Shown here one piece after another: positions 43,085 to 51,624 of a stretch of DNA of 54,486 bases. The notes beneath the pieces are model-generated. The model made no database searches and was not told where the DNA came from. It saw nothing but the letters and a program-made list of their open reading frames with translations. Within the stretch, counting starts at the first letter, position 1. Each line of letters begins with the position of its first letter. The translations under genes were made by a program, and so were the position numbers. Source of the DNA: Lachnospiraceae bacterium (lineage in GTDB: Bacteria; Bacillota; Clostridia; Lachnospirales; Lachnospiraceae); the NCBI GenBank assembly GCA_017484135.1, contig JAFUTQ010000104.1:1-54486 (forward strand). Direction: 5' to 3'.

Positions 43085-43701
43085 AAATTGCAGTATTGGT
43101 ATCGGGCGGCGGGACAAATCTGCAGGCCATCATCGATGCCATCGATGCCGATGTCATTACCAATGCCGAAATAAAAGTTGTCATCAGCAACAATCAAAAT
43201 GCCTACGCGCTGCAGCGGGCTGCGCAGCATGGAATCGAGCAGCTTTGCATTTCACCGAAGGATTACCCGGATCGCGCCGCATTCAATCAGGAATTTCTGA
43301 AGCGGCTGAACAGCTATCAGGTGGATCTGGTGGTACTGGCCGGATTTCTGGTGGTGATTCCGCCGGAGATGATTGCGCAGTATCGAAACCGGATCATCAA
43401 CATTCATCCGTCTCTGATTCCATCTTTTTGCGGAACCGGATATTACGGGCTCAAGGTGCATGAAGGAGTGCTTTCCCGCGGTGTGAAGGTGACAGGTGCG
43501 ACCGTTCATTTTGTGGACGAGGGAACCGATACGGGACCGATCATTTTGCAGAAAGCGGTTGCGGTGGAGCAGGATGATACGCCGGAGCTTTTGCAGCGGC
43601 GTGTGATGGAACAGGCGGAGTGGAAGCTTTTGCCGGAGGCGATCAACCTGATCGCAAATGAAAAGATCACTGTAGTGGATGGAAAAGTGCGGATTCGATA
43701 G
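43078..43701 (+). CDS. purN: Phosphoribosylglycinamide formyltransferase
   Basis: PurN transfers a formyl group from 10-formyl-tetrahydrofolate to GAR. It has 207 residues with the N-terminal VLVSGGGTNLQAIIDAI. The catalytic Asn/His pair is in NIHPSLIPSFCG, and the Asp is in FVDEGTDTGPI. The start codon lies within the last codons of purM, so the two are coupled. Confidence 0.97.
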   Translation: MLKIAVLVSGGGTNLQAIIDAIDADVITNAEIKVVISNNQNAYALQRAAQHGIEQLCISPKDYPDRAAFNQEFLKRLNSYQVDLVVLAGFLVVIPPEMIAQYRNRIINIHPSLIPSFCGTGYYGLKVHEGVLSRGVKVTGATVHFVDEGTDTGPIILQKAVAVEQDDTPELLQRRVMEQAEWKLLPEAINLIANEKITVVDGKVRIR

Positions 43702-43725
43702 TCCGGCTCAATAAGGAGGGTTCAG

Positions 43726-45000
43726 ATGAAGGTACTGGTAGTAGGAAGCGGCGGAAGAGAACATGCAATCGTGACAAGTGTTGCGAAGAGCAGCCGGGTA
43801 GATAAGATTTATTGTGCGCCGGGCAATGCAGGGATTGCAGGTCTGGCGGAATGTGTGCCGATCAACGCCATGGAATTTGATAAGCTGGCGGCATTTGCGA
43901 AGGAAAAAGAGATTGATTTTACCATTGTCGGGATGGATGATCCGCTGGTGGGCGGAATCGTGGATGTGTTTGAGGCAGAGGGCTTAAAGGTATTTGGACC
44001 AAAGAAGAACGCGGCGATTCTGGAGGGCTCCAAGGCATTCTCCAAGGATTTGATGAAAAAATACAAGATTCCGACCGCCGCCTATGAAACCTTTGATGAT
44101 CCGAAAAAAGCGGTTGCCTATTTAGAGACGGCAAAGCTTCCGATCGTGTTAAAGGCGGACGGGCTTGCACTCGGGAAGGGCGTGCTGATCTGCAACACAC
44201 TGGAGGAGGCGAAAGCCGGTGTGAAAGAGATCATGGAGGATAAGAAATTCGGTGCCGCGGGAAATTATATGGTGATTGAGGAGTTTATGACAGGTCGTGA
44301 GGTGTCGGTTTTATCCTTCGTCGACGGCAAAACCATTCAGATCATGTCTTCGGCGCAGGATCACAAGCGGGCTAAGGACGGAGATCAGGGACTGAATACC
44401 GGCGGTATGGGAACCTTCTCGCCCAGCCCCTTTTACACGGCTGAGGTGGATGCATTCTGTAAAAAATATATCTATCAGCCCACTGTGGATGCGATGGCTG
44501 CCGAGGGACGCCCGTTTACCGGAGTCATTTTCTTTGGGCTGATGCTGACGGAGGATGGCCCGAAGGTGCTGGAGTACAATGCCCGTTTCGGGGATCCGGA
44601 GGCGCAGGTCGTGCTCCCCAGAATGAAGAATGATATCATCGATGTCATGGAGGCCTGTGTGGACGGAAAGCTGGATACCATTGATCTGCAGTTTGAAGAG
44701 AACGCAGCGGTGTGTGTGGTGCTTGCGTCCGACGGTTATCCGGTTGCTTATGAGAAGGGCTATGAGATTACCGGGTTAGAGAAATTTGAGAAACAGGATG
44801 GCTATTATTGCTTCCATGCAGGGACGAAGTTTGATGATGCCGGGAAAATCGTAACTAGTGGAGGGCGTGTGCTCGGCGTGACAGCCAAAGGAGCGGACCT
44901 AAAGGAAGCCCGGGCAAACGCATATGCAGCCACAGAGTGGGTAAACTTTGAAAACAAATATATGCGCCATGATATCGGAAAGGCGATTGATGAGGCGTAG
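43726..45000 (+). CDS. purD: Phosphoribosylamine-glycine ligase
   Basis: PurD is a 424-residue ATP-grasp ligase that makes GAR from phosphoribosylamine and glycine. Motifs include KVLVVGSGGREHAI at the N-terminus, VLKADGLALGKGV in the ATP-binding domain, EEFMTGREVSVLSFVDG, HKRAKDGDQGLNTGGMG, and EYNARFGDPEAQVVLPR near the metal site. AAGGAGGGTTCAG precedes the ATG. It ends the purM-purN-purD unit; no clear terminator follows. Confidence 0.97.
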   Translation: MKVLVVGSGGREHAIVTSVAKSSRVDKIYCAPGNAGIAGLAECVPINAMEFDKLAAFAKEKEIDFTIVGMDDPLVGGIVDVFEAEGLKVFGPKKNAAILEGSKAFSKDLMKKYKIPTAAYETFDDPKKAVAYLETAKLPIVLKADGLALGKGVLICNTLEEAKAGVKEIMEDKKFGAAGNYMVIEEFMTGREVSVLSFVDGKTIQIMSSAQDHKRAKDGDQGLNTGGMGTFSPSPFYTAEVDAFCKKYIYQPTVDAMAAEGRPFTGVIFFGLMLTEDGPKVLEYNARFGDPEAQVVLPRMKNDIIDVMEACVDGKLDTIDLQFEENAAVCVVLASDGYPVAYEKGYEITGLEKFEKQDGYYCFHAGTKFDDAGKIVTSGGRVLGVTAKGADLKEARANAYAATEWVNFENKYMRHDIGKAIDEA

Positions 45001-45021
45001 AAAATCAAATTTTTGTTTTAC

Positions 45022-45049
45022 TTGTATAAGAAATAAAATGTGTTAAAAT
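45022..45049 (+). promoter_or_regulatory. Promoter of the 42-residue small ORF
   Basis: TTGTAT (45022-45027) and TAAAAT (45044-45049) are 16 bases apart, about 40 bases before the small ORF at 45087, in an AT-rich stretch after purD. Confidence 0.4.
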
Positions 45050-45086
45050 AAAAAAGATCTTTGAATGGAAACGTGAGGTGATATAT

Positions 45087-45215
45087 ATGGATAATGGCGA
45101 CAGTAACGGTCGAACTACGCGAACCGACATAGAGATAGCGAAAAAATATTTGACGGATGATCCATATATATATACTTTTTTGCGGATGATCTGTGTTTCT
45201 GACAGAACGGTTTAG
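45087..45215 (+). CDS. Small protein of unknown function, 42 residues
   Basis: The ATG at 45087 is preceded by GTGAGGTGATAT, a reasonable ribosome binding site, and by its own promoter-like sequence. The product is hydrophilic at the start (MDNGDSNGRTTRTDIEIAKK) and ends with YIYTFLRMICVSDRTV. There is no signal peptide. I do not recognise a family. It may be a real small gene, because 420 bases here lack any other coding sequence, but the evidence is limited. Confidence 0.4.
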   Translation: MDNGDSNGRTTRTDIEIAKKYLTDDPYIYTFLRMICVSDRTV

Positions 45216-45323
45216 GTTGTGTATTGGCGAAAAGGGTGTTTCGCTGTTTTTCTGTGTGTCTCCATGTCGGAATGACTTTTTAACCCTCAAATCATTCAGA
45301 TATTTTGCAAGGCTACATACTGG
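45216..45323. other. Gene-free spacer before the palindromic repeat
   Basis: Apart from short T-runs, nothing recognisable is seen here. TGTCGGAATGACTT near 45266 vaguely resembles the core of the dispersed double-hairpin repeat. Confidence 0.3.
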
Positions 45324-45370
45324 GCTTCCCCCAAGGGGGAAGCTGTCAGCGCAGCTGACGGATGAGGGGT
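45324..45370 (+). repeat. Palindromic intergenic repeat (two perfect hairpins)
   Basis: GCTTCCCCC-AA-GGGGGAAGC (45324-45343) is followed directly by GTCAGC-GCA-GCTGAC (45345-45359) and GGATGAGGGG. This is a dispersed element familiar from gut Firmicute genomes, where its translation (PPRGKLSAQLTDEG) is often mistaken for coding sequence. It lies 50 bases before mgtE. Confidence 0.75.
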
Positions 45371-45419
45371 TCTAAATACGTCTGAAAATTATATGATTTA
45401 GAAAAGAAGGGAGAAGACG

Positions 45420-46847
45420 ATGAGCACAGAAAACATCACAACGTCCGCCCAGACTGATAGCAATACAAGACCAAATTACGACGAGGAAATCATCAATATT
45501 ATCCGCAGCAATACATCCCCGCGGATTATGCGGGAAAAGCTGGATGCTTACCACGAGAATGATATCGCGGAGGTTTTGTCAAAGCTTACCGTTCAGGAAC
45601 GGAAAAAGCTCTACCGTGTGCTGAGCGTATCCATGCTCTCAGATGTATTCGAATATACCGACGAGGAGGATGCAGTCCGGTATCTGGATGAAATGGATCT
45701 GCACAAGGCAGCCTCCATTTTGTCAGAGCTGGAAGCGGATACAGCGGTTGAAATTTTAAAAGAGCTGGAAACGGAAAAAAAAGAACTGCTGATCGAGCTG
45801 ATGGATGAAAATTCGCGAAAGGATGTCGACCTGATCGCATCCTTCAGCGAGGATGAAATCGGTAGCAGAATGTCCACAAACTACGTCGTGATTACCACAA
45901 ATCTTACGGTCAAACAGGCGATGAATGAGCTGGTGCAGCAGGCGGCGCAGAATGACAACATTTCCACATTGTTTGTTGTCGATGAGATGGGCGCGTTTTA
46001 CGGGGCGATTGATTTGAAGGACTTGATCACCGCGCGGCAAAGCGATAATCTGGAGGAGCGTATTACGACAACCTTCCCATATGTATATGGAAATGAGAGC
46101 ATCGATGACTGTATCGAAATGCTGAAGGATTATTCCGAGGATTCGATTCCGGTCTTAGACAACAACAACCGGATGCTGGGCGTGATTACGGCACAGAGTA
46201 TCATTCAGGTCGTAGATGAAGAGATGGGTGAGGATTATGCGCGTCTGGCAGGTTTGACCGCAGAGGAAGATCTGGCAGAGCCTCTTTTCGAGAGTATGAA
46301 AAAGCGTCTGCCCTGGCTGCTGATTTTGTTGGCCTTGGGCATGCTTGTCTCCACCGTGGTGGGGGCGTTTGAACGGGTCGTATCACAGCTGACCCTGATC
46401 ATGGCATTCCAGTCGCTCATCCTCGATATGGCAGGCAATGTGGGTACCCAGTCGCTGGCTGTGACCATCCGCGTCCTGATGGATGAATCCCTGACGGTCA
46501 AGCAGAAATGCCACTTGGTCATCAAGGAGATGAGGGTCGGACTGTGCAACGGACTTTTGCTGGGAGTGGTTTCCTTTATCCTGATCGGGTTGTATATCTG
46601 TGCGTTCAAGGGAAGAAGCGCCGGCTTTGCCTATGCGGTATCCGCCTGCATCGGCGTATCGCTTGTGCTTGCAATGCTGATCTCCAGCATGACCGGCACA
46701 CTGATTCCGCTGTTTTTTAAGAAAATCAAGGTGGATCCGGCGGTTGCGTCCGGTCCACTGATTACCACGATCAACGATTTAGTCGCTGTGGTAACCTATT
46801 ACGGAATGAGTTGGTTTTTGCTTCTCGAAGTGTTGCACTTCGGCTAA
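45420..46847 (+). CDS. mgtE: Magnesium transporter MgtE
   Basis: MgtE is a 475-residue dimeric Mg2+ channel. The cytoplasmic N-domain (residues 40-145) has helical superhelix repeats rich in Glu/Asp (LSELEADTAVEILKELE). A CBS pair covers about 150-270 (DNISTLFVVDEMGAFYGAID and SIPVLDNNNRMLGVITAQSI). The membrane part has about five segments from residue 295 and contains FQSLILDMAGNVGTQSLAV and the pore-lining PLITTINDLVAVVTYY. AAGAAGGGAGAAGACG precedes the ATG. No M-box riboswitch is recognisable upstream; gating by the N/CBS domains is the known control of the family. Confidence 0.95.
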   Translation: MSTENITTSAQTDSNTRPNYDEEIINIIRSNTSPRIMREKLDAYHENDIAEVLSKLTVQERKKLYRVLSVSMLSDVFEYTDEEDAVRYLDEMDLHKAASILSELEADTAVEILKELETEKKELLIELMDENSRKDVDLIASFSEDEIGSRMSTNYVVITTNLTVKQAMNELVQQAAQNDNISTLFVVDEMGAFYGAIDLKDLITARQSDNLEERITTTFPYVYGNESIDDCIEMLKDYSEDSIPVLDNNNRMLGVITAQSIIQVVDEEMGEDYARLAGLTAEEDLAEPLFESMKKRLPWLLILLALGMLVSTVVGAFERVVSQLTLIMAFQSLILDMAGNVGTQSLAVTIRVLMDESLTVKQKCHLVIKEMRVGLCNGLLLGVVSFILIGLYICAFKGRSAGFAYAVSACIGVSLVLAMLISSMTGTLIPLFFKKIKVDPAVASGPLITTINDLVAVVTYYGMSWFLLLEVLHFG

Positions 46848-46913
46848 TGCGTTTTGCGAAACAAAGGAAGCAGCAGCTGTAAAAAACGAAGGAATCTCAG
46901 GAGGAAATGAGCC

Positions 46914-47762
46914 ATGAGTATGGCAGATCAGATATTTACAGACATGTGTAAAGACATATTGGAAAACGGCGTCAGCACCGAGGGAGAGAAGGTTCGCCCC
47001 CATTGGGAGGACGGCAGCAGCGCCTATACCATCAAAAAATTCGGGGTGGTAAACCGCTACGATCTGTCAAAGGAATTTCCGGCGATCACATTGCGGAAAA
47101 CTGCGATCAAAAGCTGCACCGATGAGATGCTCTGGATCTGGCAGAAAAAGTCAAACAATGTGCATGAGCTGCACAGCCATATCTGGGATGAATGGGCAGA
47201 CGAGACCGGTTCTATCGGAAAAGCATACGGCTATCAGATGGGAATCAAGCATTCATATAAAGAGGGAATGTTTGATCAGGTAGACCGTGTGATCTATGAT
47301 TTGAAAAATAATCCCTTCAGCCGGCGGATCATGACAAATCTATATGTGCATCAGGATCTGTCTGAGATGCATCTGTATCCCTGCGCATACAGTATGACAT
47401 TTAATGTGACGCAGAAAAAGGGCGCGGACAGACTGACGCTGAATGCCATCTTGAATCAACGCTCCCAGGATGTGCTGACTGCCAATAACTGGAACGTGTG
47501 CCAGTATGCGGTGCTGATGCATATGCTGGCGCAGGTGTGTGACATGGAGGTCGGAGAATTGGTCCATGTGATTGCGGATGCGCATATTTATGACCGGCAC
47601 ATTCCCATTATAGAGGAGCTCATCGCTCGTCCCGTTCACGATGCGCCGGACTTTTGGTTAAATCCTGAGGTCAAGGATTTTTATCAGTTTACGAGGAACG
47701 ATGTCCGTCTGGACAATTACGTTACAGGCCCGCAGGTAGAGAATATACCGGTGGCAGTATAG
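46914..47762 (+). CDS. thyA: Thymidylate synthase
   Basis: ThyA methylates dUMP to dTMP with methylene-tetrahydrofolate and leaves dihydrofolate for the next gene product to reduce. It has 282 residues. The catalytic Cys is in LYPCAYSMTF, where most ThyA have PCH. The phosphate-binding Arg/Ser/Asp are in LNQRSQDVL, and dUMP contacts are in NWNVCQYAVLMHMLAQVCD and DAHIYDRHI. AGGAGGAAATGAGCC precedes the ATG; a second ATG two codons later is possible. The PCA in place of PCH and the ADAH in place of GDxH mark a divergent but probably active subgroup. Confidence 0.93.
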   Translation: MSMADQIFTDMCKDILENGVSTEGEKVRPHWEDGSSAYTIKKFGVVNRYDLSKEFPAITLRKTAIKSCTDEMLWIWQKKSNNVHELHSHIWDEWADETGSIGKAYGYQMGIKHSYKEGMFDQVDRVIYDLKNNPFSRRIMTNLYVHQDLSEMHLYPCAYSMTFNVTQKKGADRLTLNAILNQRSQDVLTANNWNVCQYAVLMHMLAQVCDMEVGELVHVIADAHIYDRHIPIIEELIARPVHDAPDFWLNPEVKDFYQFTRNDVRLDNYVTGPQVENIPVAV

Positions 47763-47770
47763 GGCGGTGC

Positions 47771-47805
47771 GACTTGGCAGGTGACGCAAAGCGGCGTGTG
47801 CCGGT
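47771..47805 (+). repeat. Partial dispersed double-hairpin repeat (second hairpin only)
   Basis: GACTTGGCAGGTGACGCAAA followed by GCGGCGTGTGCCGGTT matches the 3' half of the copies at 40206 and 49296. The first hairpin is absent. It lies between the thyA stop and folA. Confidence 0.65.
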
Positions 47806-47832
47806 TACAAATTATTACGAGGAGAAACTACG

Positions 47833-48327
47833 ATGAATTTGATTGCAGCAGTAGATTCCAATTGGGCCATTGGTCATCAGAATAAATTATTGGTAAGAAT
47901 ACCGGAGGATCAGAAATTCTTTCGTCAGACCACTACGGGAAAGGTCGTCGTCATGGGAAGAAAGACGCTGGAGAGCTTTCCAAACAAAAAACCGTTAAAA
48001 AACCGCGTGAATATCGTGTTGACCGGAAATCGGGCTTATCGGGCTGAGGGCACTGTGATCGTCCATGATCTGGATGAGCTCCACGCAGAGCTTGCAAAGT
48101 ATAACAGCGAGGACATATATGTAATCGGCGGAGAGAGCATTTACCGGCAGCTTGTGGATGAATGCGATGTGGCACATATTACGAAGATCGACTATGCATA
48201 TGACGCAGATGCATATTTTCCGAATCTGGATAAGAAGGAAGAATGGGTCATTACAGAGGACAGCGAAGAACAGACCTATTTTGATCTGGAATATTATTTT
48301 TTGAAGTACGAAAGAAAGCGTTCGTGA
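47833..48327 (+). CDS. folA: Dihydrofolate reductase
   Basis: FolA is a 164-residue enzyme that reduces dihydrofolate with NADPH. It has IAAVDSNWAIGHQNKLLVRIPED (active-site Asp/Glu region near residue 27), VVMGRKTLESFP with the NADPH-binding Arg/Lys, NIVLTGN and IYVIGGESIYRQLV. ACGAGGAGAAACTACG precedes the ATG. Pairing with thyA is the classic folate-recycling arrangement. Confidence 0.96.
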   Translation: MNLIAAVDSNWAIGHQNKLLVRIPEDQKFFRQTTTGKVVVMGRKTLESFPNKKPLKNRVNIVLTGNRAYRAEGTVIVHDLDELHAELAKYNSEDIYVIGGESIYRQLVDECDVAHITKIDYAYDADAYFPNLDKKEEWVITEDSEEQTYFDLEYYFLKYERKRS

Positions 48328-48333
48328 TGTGAG

Positions 48334-49293
48334 ATGAGTAATCTGCTATTTAGCCTGAATGTCACATTTCCGATTTTTCTGGTCATGGTGTTGGGATATT
48401 TCCTGAGACGGATCGGAATGTTGGATGAGCGGTTCGTGACGGTGGCAAACAAATTTAATTTTACAATTACACTGCCGTTCATGTTGTTTCGGGACATTTG
48501 CTCCGTGAACATACGGGAAGTATTTGATGTGAGATATGTGCTGTTCTGCGCACTGGCCAGCACCGGTTGTTTTTGGTTGATCTGGGGCAGTACAAAGCTG
48601 TTTTTAAAGGATCGCTCTCTGCGGGGAGCCTTTGTACAGGCCTCCTTTCGAAGCAGTGCAGCGGTGATGGGCATGGCCTTTATCCAGAACATTTACGGTA
48701 CCTCAGCCATGGGGCCGCTGATGATCATAGGGGCGGTGCCCCTCTACAATATCTTTTCTGTTATCGTGCTGACCTTTGAGGCGGAGCCGGAGGAGGGGGC
48801 TGAGACAAAAAGAGATACCGGGAAGATTCGGAAGGCCTGTATGAATATTATAAAAAATCCAATCATACTGGCGATTTTTCTGGGACTGATCGTGGCGCTC
48901 ATTGGAATCGACTTTCCGACCATGATCGATGCCGCCATCGACAATGTGGCAAAGATGGCGACACCCCTTGCGCTGGTGGCGCTGGGGGCGGGCTTTGAGG
49001 GGAAAAAAGCTCTGGCAAAGATGAAACCCACCCTGTGGGCGGCGTTTATCAAACTGGTGGCACAGCCTTTGCTGCTGCTGCCTGTGGCTGCATGGATGGG
49101 ATTTACCGGTGAGAAGATGATCGGAATTTTGATCATGCTGGCGTCCCCCACGACGCCGAGCTGCTATATCATGGCAAAAAGCATGAGAAATGATGGGGTT
49201 CTGACCGCCAGCATTGTGGTGACCACCACTCTTTTGGGCGCATTTACCCTGACCGCATGGATCTTTATCCTGCGCAGTCTGGGGTTGATCTAG
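48334..49293 (+). CDS. AEC-family (auxin efflux carrier-like) transporter
   Basis: This is a 319-residue integral membrane protein with about ten hydrophobic segments, starting with LLFSLNVTFPIFLVMVLGYFL. Family features are the N-terminal NKFNFTITLPFMLFRDIC, the half-way SSAAVMGMAFIQNIYG, and PLALVALGAGFEGKKAL before the last bundle. The conserved ASPTTPSCYIMAKSM also fits. The cargo of bacterial AEC proteins is mostly organic acids such as malate or malonate; it cannot be read here. It starts 6 bases after folA with only a weak site (GTGATGTGAG). Its stop codon abuts a repeat element. Confidence 0.85.
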   Translation: MSNLLFSLNVTFPIFLVMVLGYFLRRIGMLDERFVTVANKFNFTITLPFMLFRDICSVNIREVFDVRYVLFCALASTGCFWLIWGSTKLFLKDRSLRGAFVQASFRSSAAVMGMAFIQNIYGTSAMGPLMIIGAVPLYNIFSVIVLTFEAEPEEGAETKRDTGKIRKACMNIIKNPIILAIFLGLIVALIGIDFPTMIDAAIDNVAKMATPLALVALGAGFEGKKALAKMKPTLWAAFIKLVAQPLLLLPVAAWMGFTGEKMIGILIMLASPTTPSCYIMAKSMRNDGVLTASIVVTTTLLGAFTLTAWIFILRSLGLI

Positions 49294-49295
49294 GA

Positions 49296-49370
49296 GGAAG
49301 CCAATGAGCGAAGCTCATTTTAGGATGGCTTCCAACGACTTGGCAGGTGGCGCGAAGCGACGCGTGCCGG
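49296..49370 (+). repeat. Dispersed double-hairpin repeat, copy 3
   Basis: GGAAGCC-AATGAGC-GAA-GCTCATT-TTAGGAT-GGCTTCC forms a perfect nested hairpin, followed by GGCAGGTGGCGCGAAGCGACGCGTGCC as a second. TAGGAGGAA occurs on both sides (49291-49299 and 49381-49389). The left one contains the stop of the AEC gene and the right one contains the ilvB ribosome binding site. Confidence 0.8.
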
Positions 49371-49391
49371 TTCAGATTATTAGGAGGAAAT

Positions 49392-51110
49392 ATGGATATC
49401 ACAGGAAGAAAGCTGTTTGTTAAGGCATTGCATGAGGAAAAGGTAGATACCGTGTTCGGCTATCCGGGCGGCATGGTGATCGACCTTTTTGATGAATTAT
49501 ATAAAGAGACGGACATCAACGTGGTGCTGCCGAGACATGAGCAGGGTCTGATTCATGCGGCGGAGGGGTATGCCAAGGCCACCGGAAAGGTCGGCGTGTG
49601 TGTCGTGACCAGCGGACCCGGTGCTACCAACCTCATTACAGGTCTGGCAGATGCCCATTATGACAGCATCCCGCTGGTGTGTATTACCGGGCAGGTGCCG
49701 CTTGGACTGATCGGAAATGATGCCTTTCAGGAGGTGGATATCGTCGGCATGACCCGAAGTGTGACCAAATACGGGGTGACCGTGCGGGAGCGCAAGGATC
49801 TGGGCAAGATCTTAAAGATGGCATTTCACATTGCCTCTACCGGAAAGCCGGGGCCTGTGGTAGTGGATATTCCAAAGGATATCCAGACAGAGCCGGGGGA
49901 TTCCGAATATCCGTCGAGTGTGCAGATTCGCGGCTACAAGCCGGTAGAGGGCGTGCATGTAGGACAGCTGAAAAAGGCGTATAAGTTGTTGAAAAATGCC
50001 AGAAAGCCGTTGATCTTATCCGGAGGCGGAGTAAATATTGCCAAGGCTGGAGCCGAGCTGGAGAAGTTTGCGGAAAAAATGCGGATTCCCGTTGTCACGA
50101 CGGTGATGGGCAAAGGCTCTATTTCTACGAGCCATCCGTACTATATCGGAAACAGCGGACTTCACGGACGATATGCGGCCAATATTGCGGTCAGTGAGTG
50201 CGATGTGTTGTTTTCCATCGGAACCCGTTTCAATGACCGTATTACAGGAGATTTGAATGAGTTTGCACCGAAGGCACAGATCGTACACATTGATATCGAG
50301 ACTGCCTCGATTTCCCGAAATGTGGTGGTAGATGTTCCGGTGGTGGCGGACGCGAAAACAGCCCTGGAAAAATTGTTAGAGTGGGCAGAACCACTGGATA
50401 CGGTGGAGTGGATGGCAGAGATTGCCGCCTGGAACAAAGAAAATCCGCTTCAAATGAGGCGGGACAAGGGCTTGTCGCCCCAGATGATTTTTGAGGAGAT
50501 CAATCAGCAGTTTGAGAAACCGATTGTGGTGACGGACGTGGGTCAGCATCAGATGTGGGCTGCCCAGTACATTGATATGGACCGGTCCGATCTCTTTATT
50601 ACCTCGGGAGGTCTGGGAACCATGGGATTCGGATTTCCGGCAGCAGTGGGGGCAAAAATCGGACGTCCCGATCAGACCGTGATCTGTGTCACGGGAGACG
50701 GCGGTTTTCAGATGAATATGCAGGAGATGGCTACCGCGGTATGCCAGAATGCCCCGGTCATTGTGTGCATTTTTAATAATTATTATCTCGGAATGGTGCG
50801 TCAGATGCAGCAGTTATTTTATGGGAAACGGTATTCCGCTACCTGCCTTCGGAAACGCATTACCTGTCCGGAGGGCTGCAAGGGGCCGGGAGAGCAGTGT
50901 CCTCCCTATGAGCCGGACTTTGTAAAGTGGGCGGAAAGCTATGGCGTCAGGGGAATCCGTGTAACGACGGCGGAGGAAATGACGCAGGCCTTTGAGGAGG
51001 CGAAAAAGAATCAGACCAGCACAGTGATCGAGTTCATGATTGCCACAGAAGAAATCGTTCTTCCGATGGTAAAGGGCGGCAATCCCATGAGCAAAATGAT
51101 CTTGAAATAG
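49392..51110 (+). CDS. ilvB: Acetolactate synthase, large (catalytic) subunit
   Basis: IlvB is a 572-residue ThDP/FAD enzyme that condenses pyruvate to acetolactate, or with ketobutyrate, for valine, leucine and isoleucine. The ATG at 49392 follows TAGGAGGAAAT; an open frame to 49347 runs into the repeat. Motifs: VFGYPGGMVIDLFDEL, the ThDP-activating Glu in PRHEQGLIHAAEGYA, SGPGATNLITGLADA, and the ThDP/Mg site GDGGFQMNMQEMATAV ending in NNYYLGMV. A Cys-rich insert (TCLRKRITCPEGCKGPGEQC, about residues 498-517) precedes PDFVKWAESYG. That insert is known in clostridial homologues. ilvN follows directly. Confidence 0.95.
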   Translation: MDITGRKLFVKALHEEKVDTVFGYPGGMVIDLFDELYKETDINVVLPRHEQGLIHAAEGYAKATGKVGVCVVTSGPGATNLITGLADAHYDSIPLVCITGQVPLGLIGNDAFQEVDIVGMTRSVTKYGVTVRERKDLGKILKMAFHIASTGKPGPVVVDIPKDIQTEPGDSEYPSSVQIRGYKPVEGVHVGQLKKAYKLLKNARKPLILSGGGVNIAKAGAELEKFAEKMRIPVVTTVMGKGSISTSHPYYIGNSGLHGRYAANIAVSECDVLFSIGTRFNDRITGDLNEFAPKAQIVHIDIETASISRNVVVDVPVVADAKTALEKLLEWAEPLDTVEWMAEIAAWNKENPLQMRRDKGLSPQMIFEEINQQFEKPIVVTDVGQHQMWAAQYIDMDRSDLFITSGGLGTMGFGFPAAVGAKIGRPDQTVICVTGDGGFQMNMQEMATAVCQNAPVIVCIFNNYYLGMVRQMQQLFYGKRYSATCLRKRITCPEGCKGPGEQCPPYEPDFVKWAESYGVRGIRVTTAEEMTQAFEEAKKNQTSTVIEFMIATEEIVLPMVKGGNPMSKMILK

Positions 51111-51122
51111 GAGGAGAAAGCC

Positions 51123-51620
51123 ATGAAAAACAGATGGATCGCACTCTATGTAGAAAATCAGGTGGGCGTATTGGCAAAGGTGTCCGGGCTTTTCTCTGCC
51201 AAATCGTATAATCTGCAGAGCCTGACGGTGGGAACCACGGAGGATGAGACGGTTTCCCGCATGACGATCTGTGTGACCAGTGATGATGTGACGTTCGAGC
51301 AAATCAAAAAACAGCTCAACACCATGATTGAGGTGATCAAGGTCATTGACCTGACAAATGTACCCATCCATATGAAGGAAATCCTGTTTGCAAAGGTAGG
51401 GCGCTGCACCTTCGAGGAAAAGCAGGAGGTGTTTCAGATCGCAGAGGTGTTCAGGGTACAGGTGGCCGACATCGGCAAGGACAGTGTGCTGCTGGAATGT
51501 AAGCTGACCGAGCGCAGAAATAACGAGCTCATCGCGCTGTTAAAATCAAAATTCAAATCCGTTGAGGTGGTGCGGGGCGGAGCGGTGGCAATTGAATCCA
51601 TCAGTACTTCCTGCCGCTGA
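51123..51620 (+). CDS. ilvN: Acetolactate synthase, small (regulatory) subunit
   Basis: IlvN is the 165-residue regulatory partner of IlvB that gives feedback inhibition by branched-chain amino acids. The N-terminal ACT domain reads ALYVENQVGVLAKVSGLFSA, then RGYNIxSLTVG-like YNLQSLTVGTTEDETVSRMT. The second domain follows from about residue 80 (EILFAKV). AGGAGGAGAAAGCC precedes the ATG. The gene ends 5 bases before a large inverted-repeat structure. Confidence 0.95.
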   Translation: MKNRWIALYVENQVGVLAKVSGLFSAKSYNLQSLTVGTTEDETVSRMTICVTSDDVTFEQIKKQLNTMIEVIKVIDLTNVPIHMKEILFAKVGRCTFEEKQEVFQIAEVFRVQVADIGKDSVLLECKLTERRNNELIALLKSKFKSVEVVRGGAVAIESISTSCR

Positions 51621-51624
51621 GGTT

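Noticed and set aside
45370-45419. M-box magnesium riboswitch before mgtE
   Set aside because: The leader between the palindromic repeat and mgtE is only 50 bases and lacks the M-box core.
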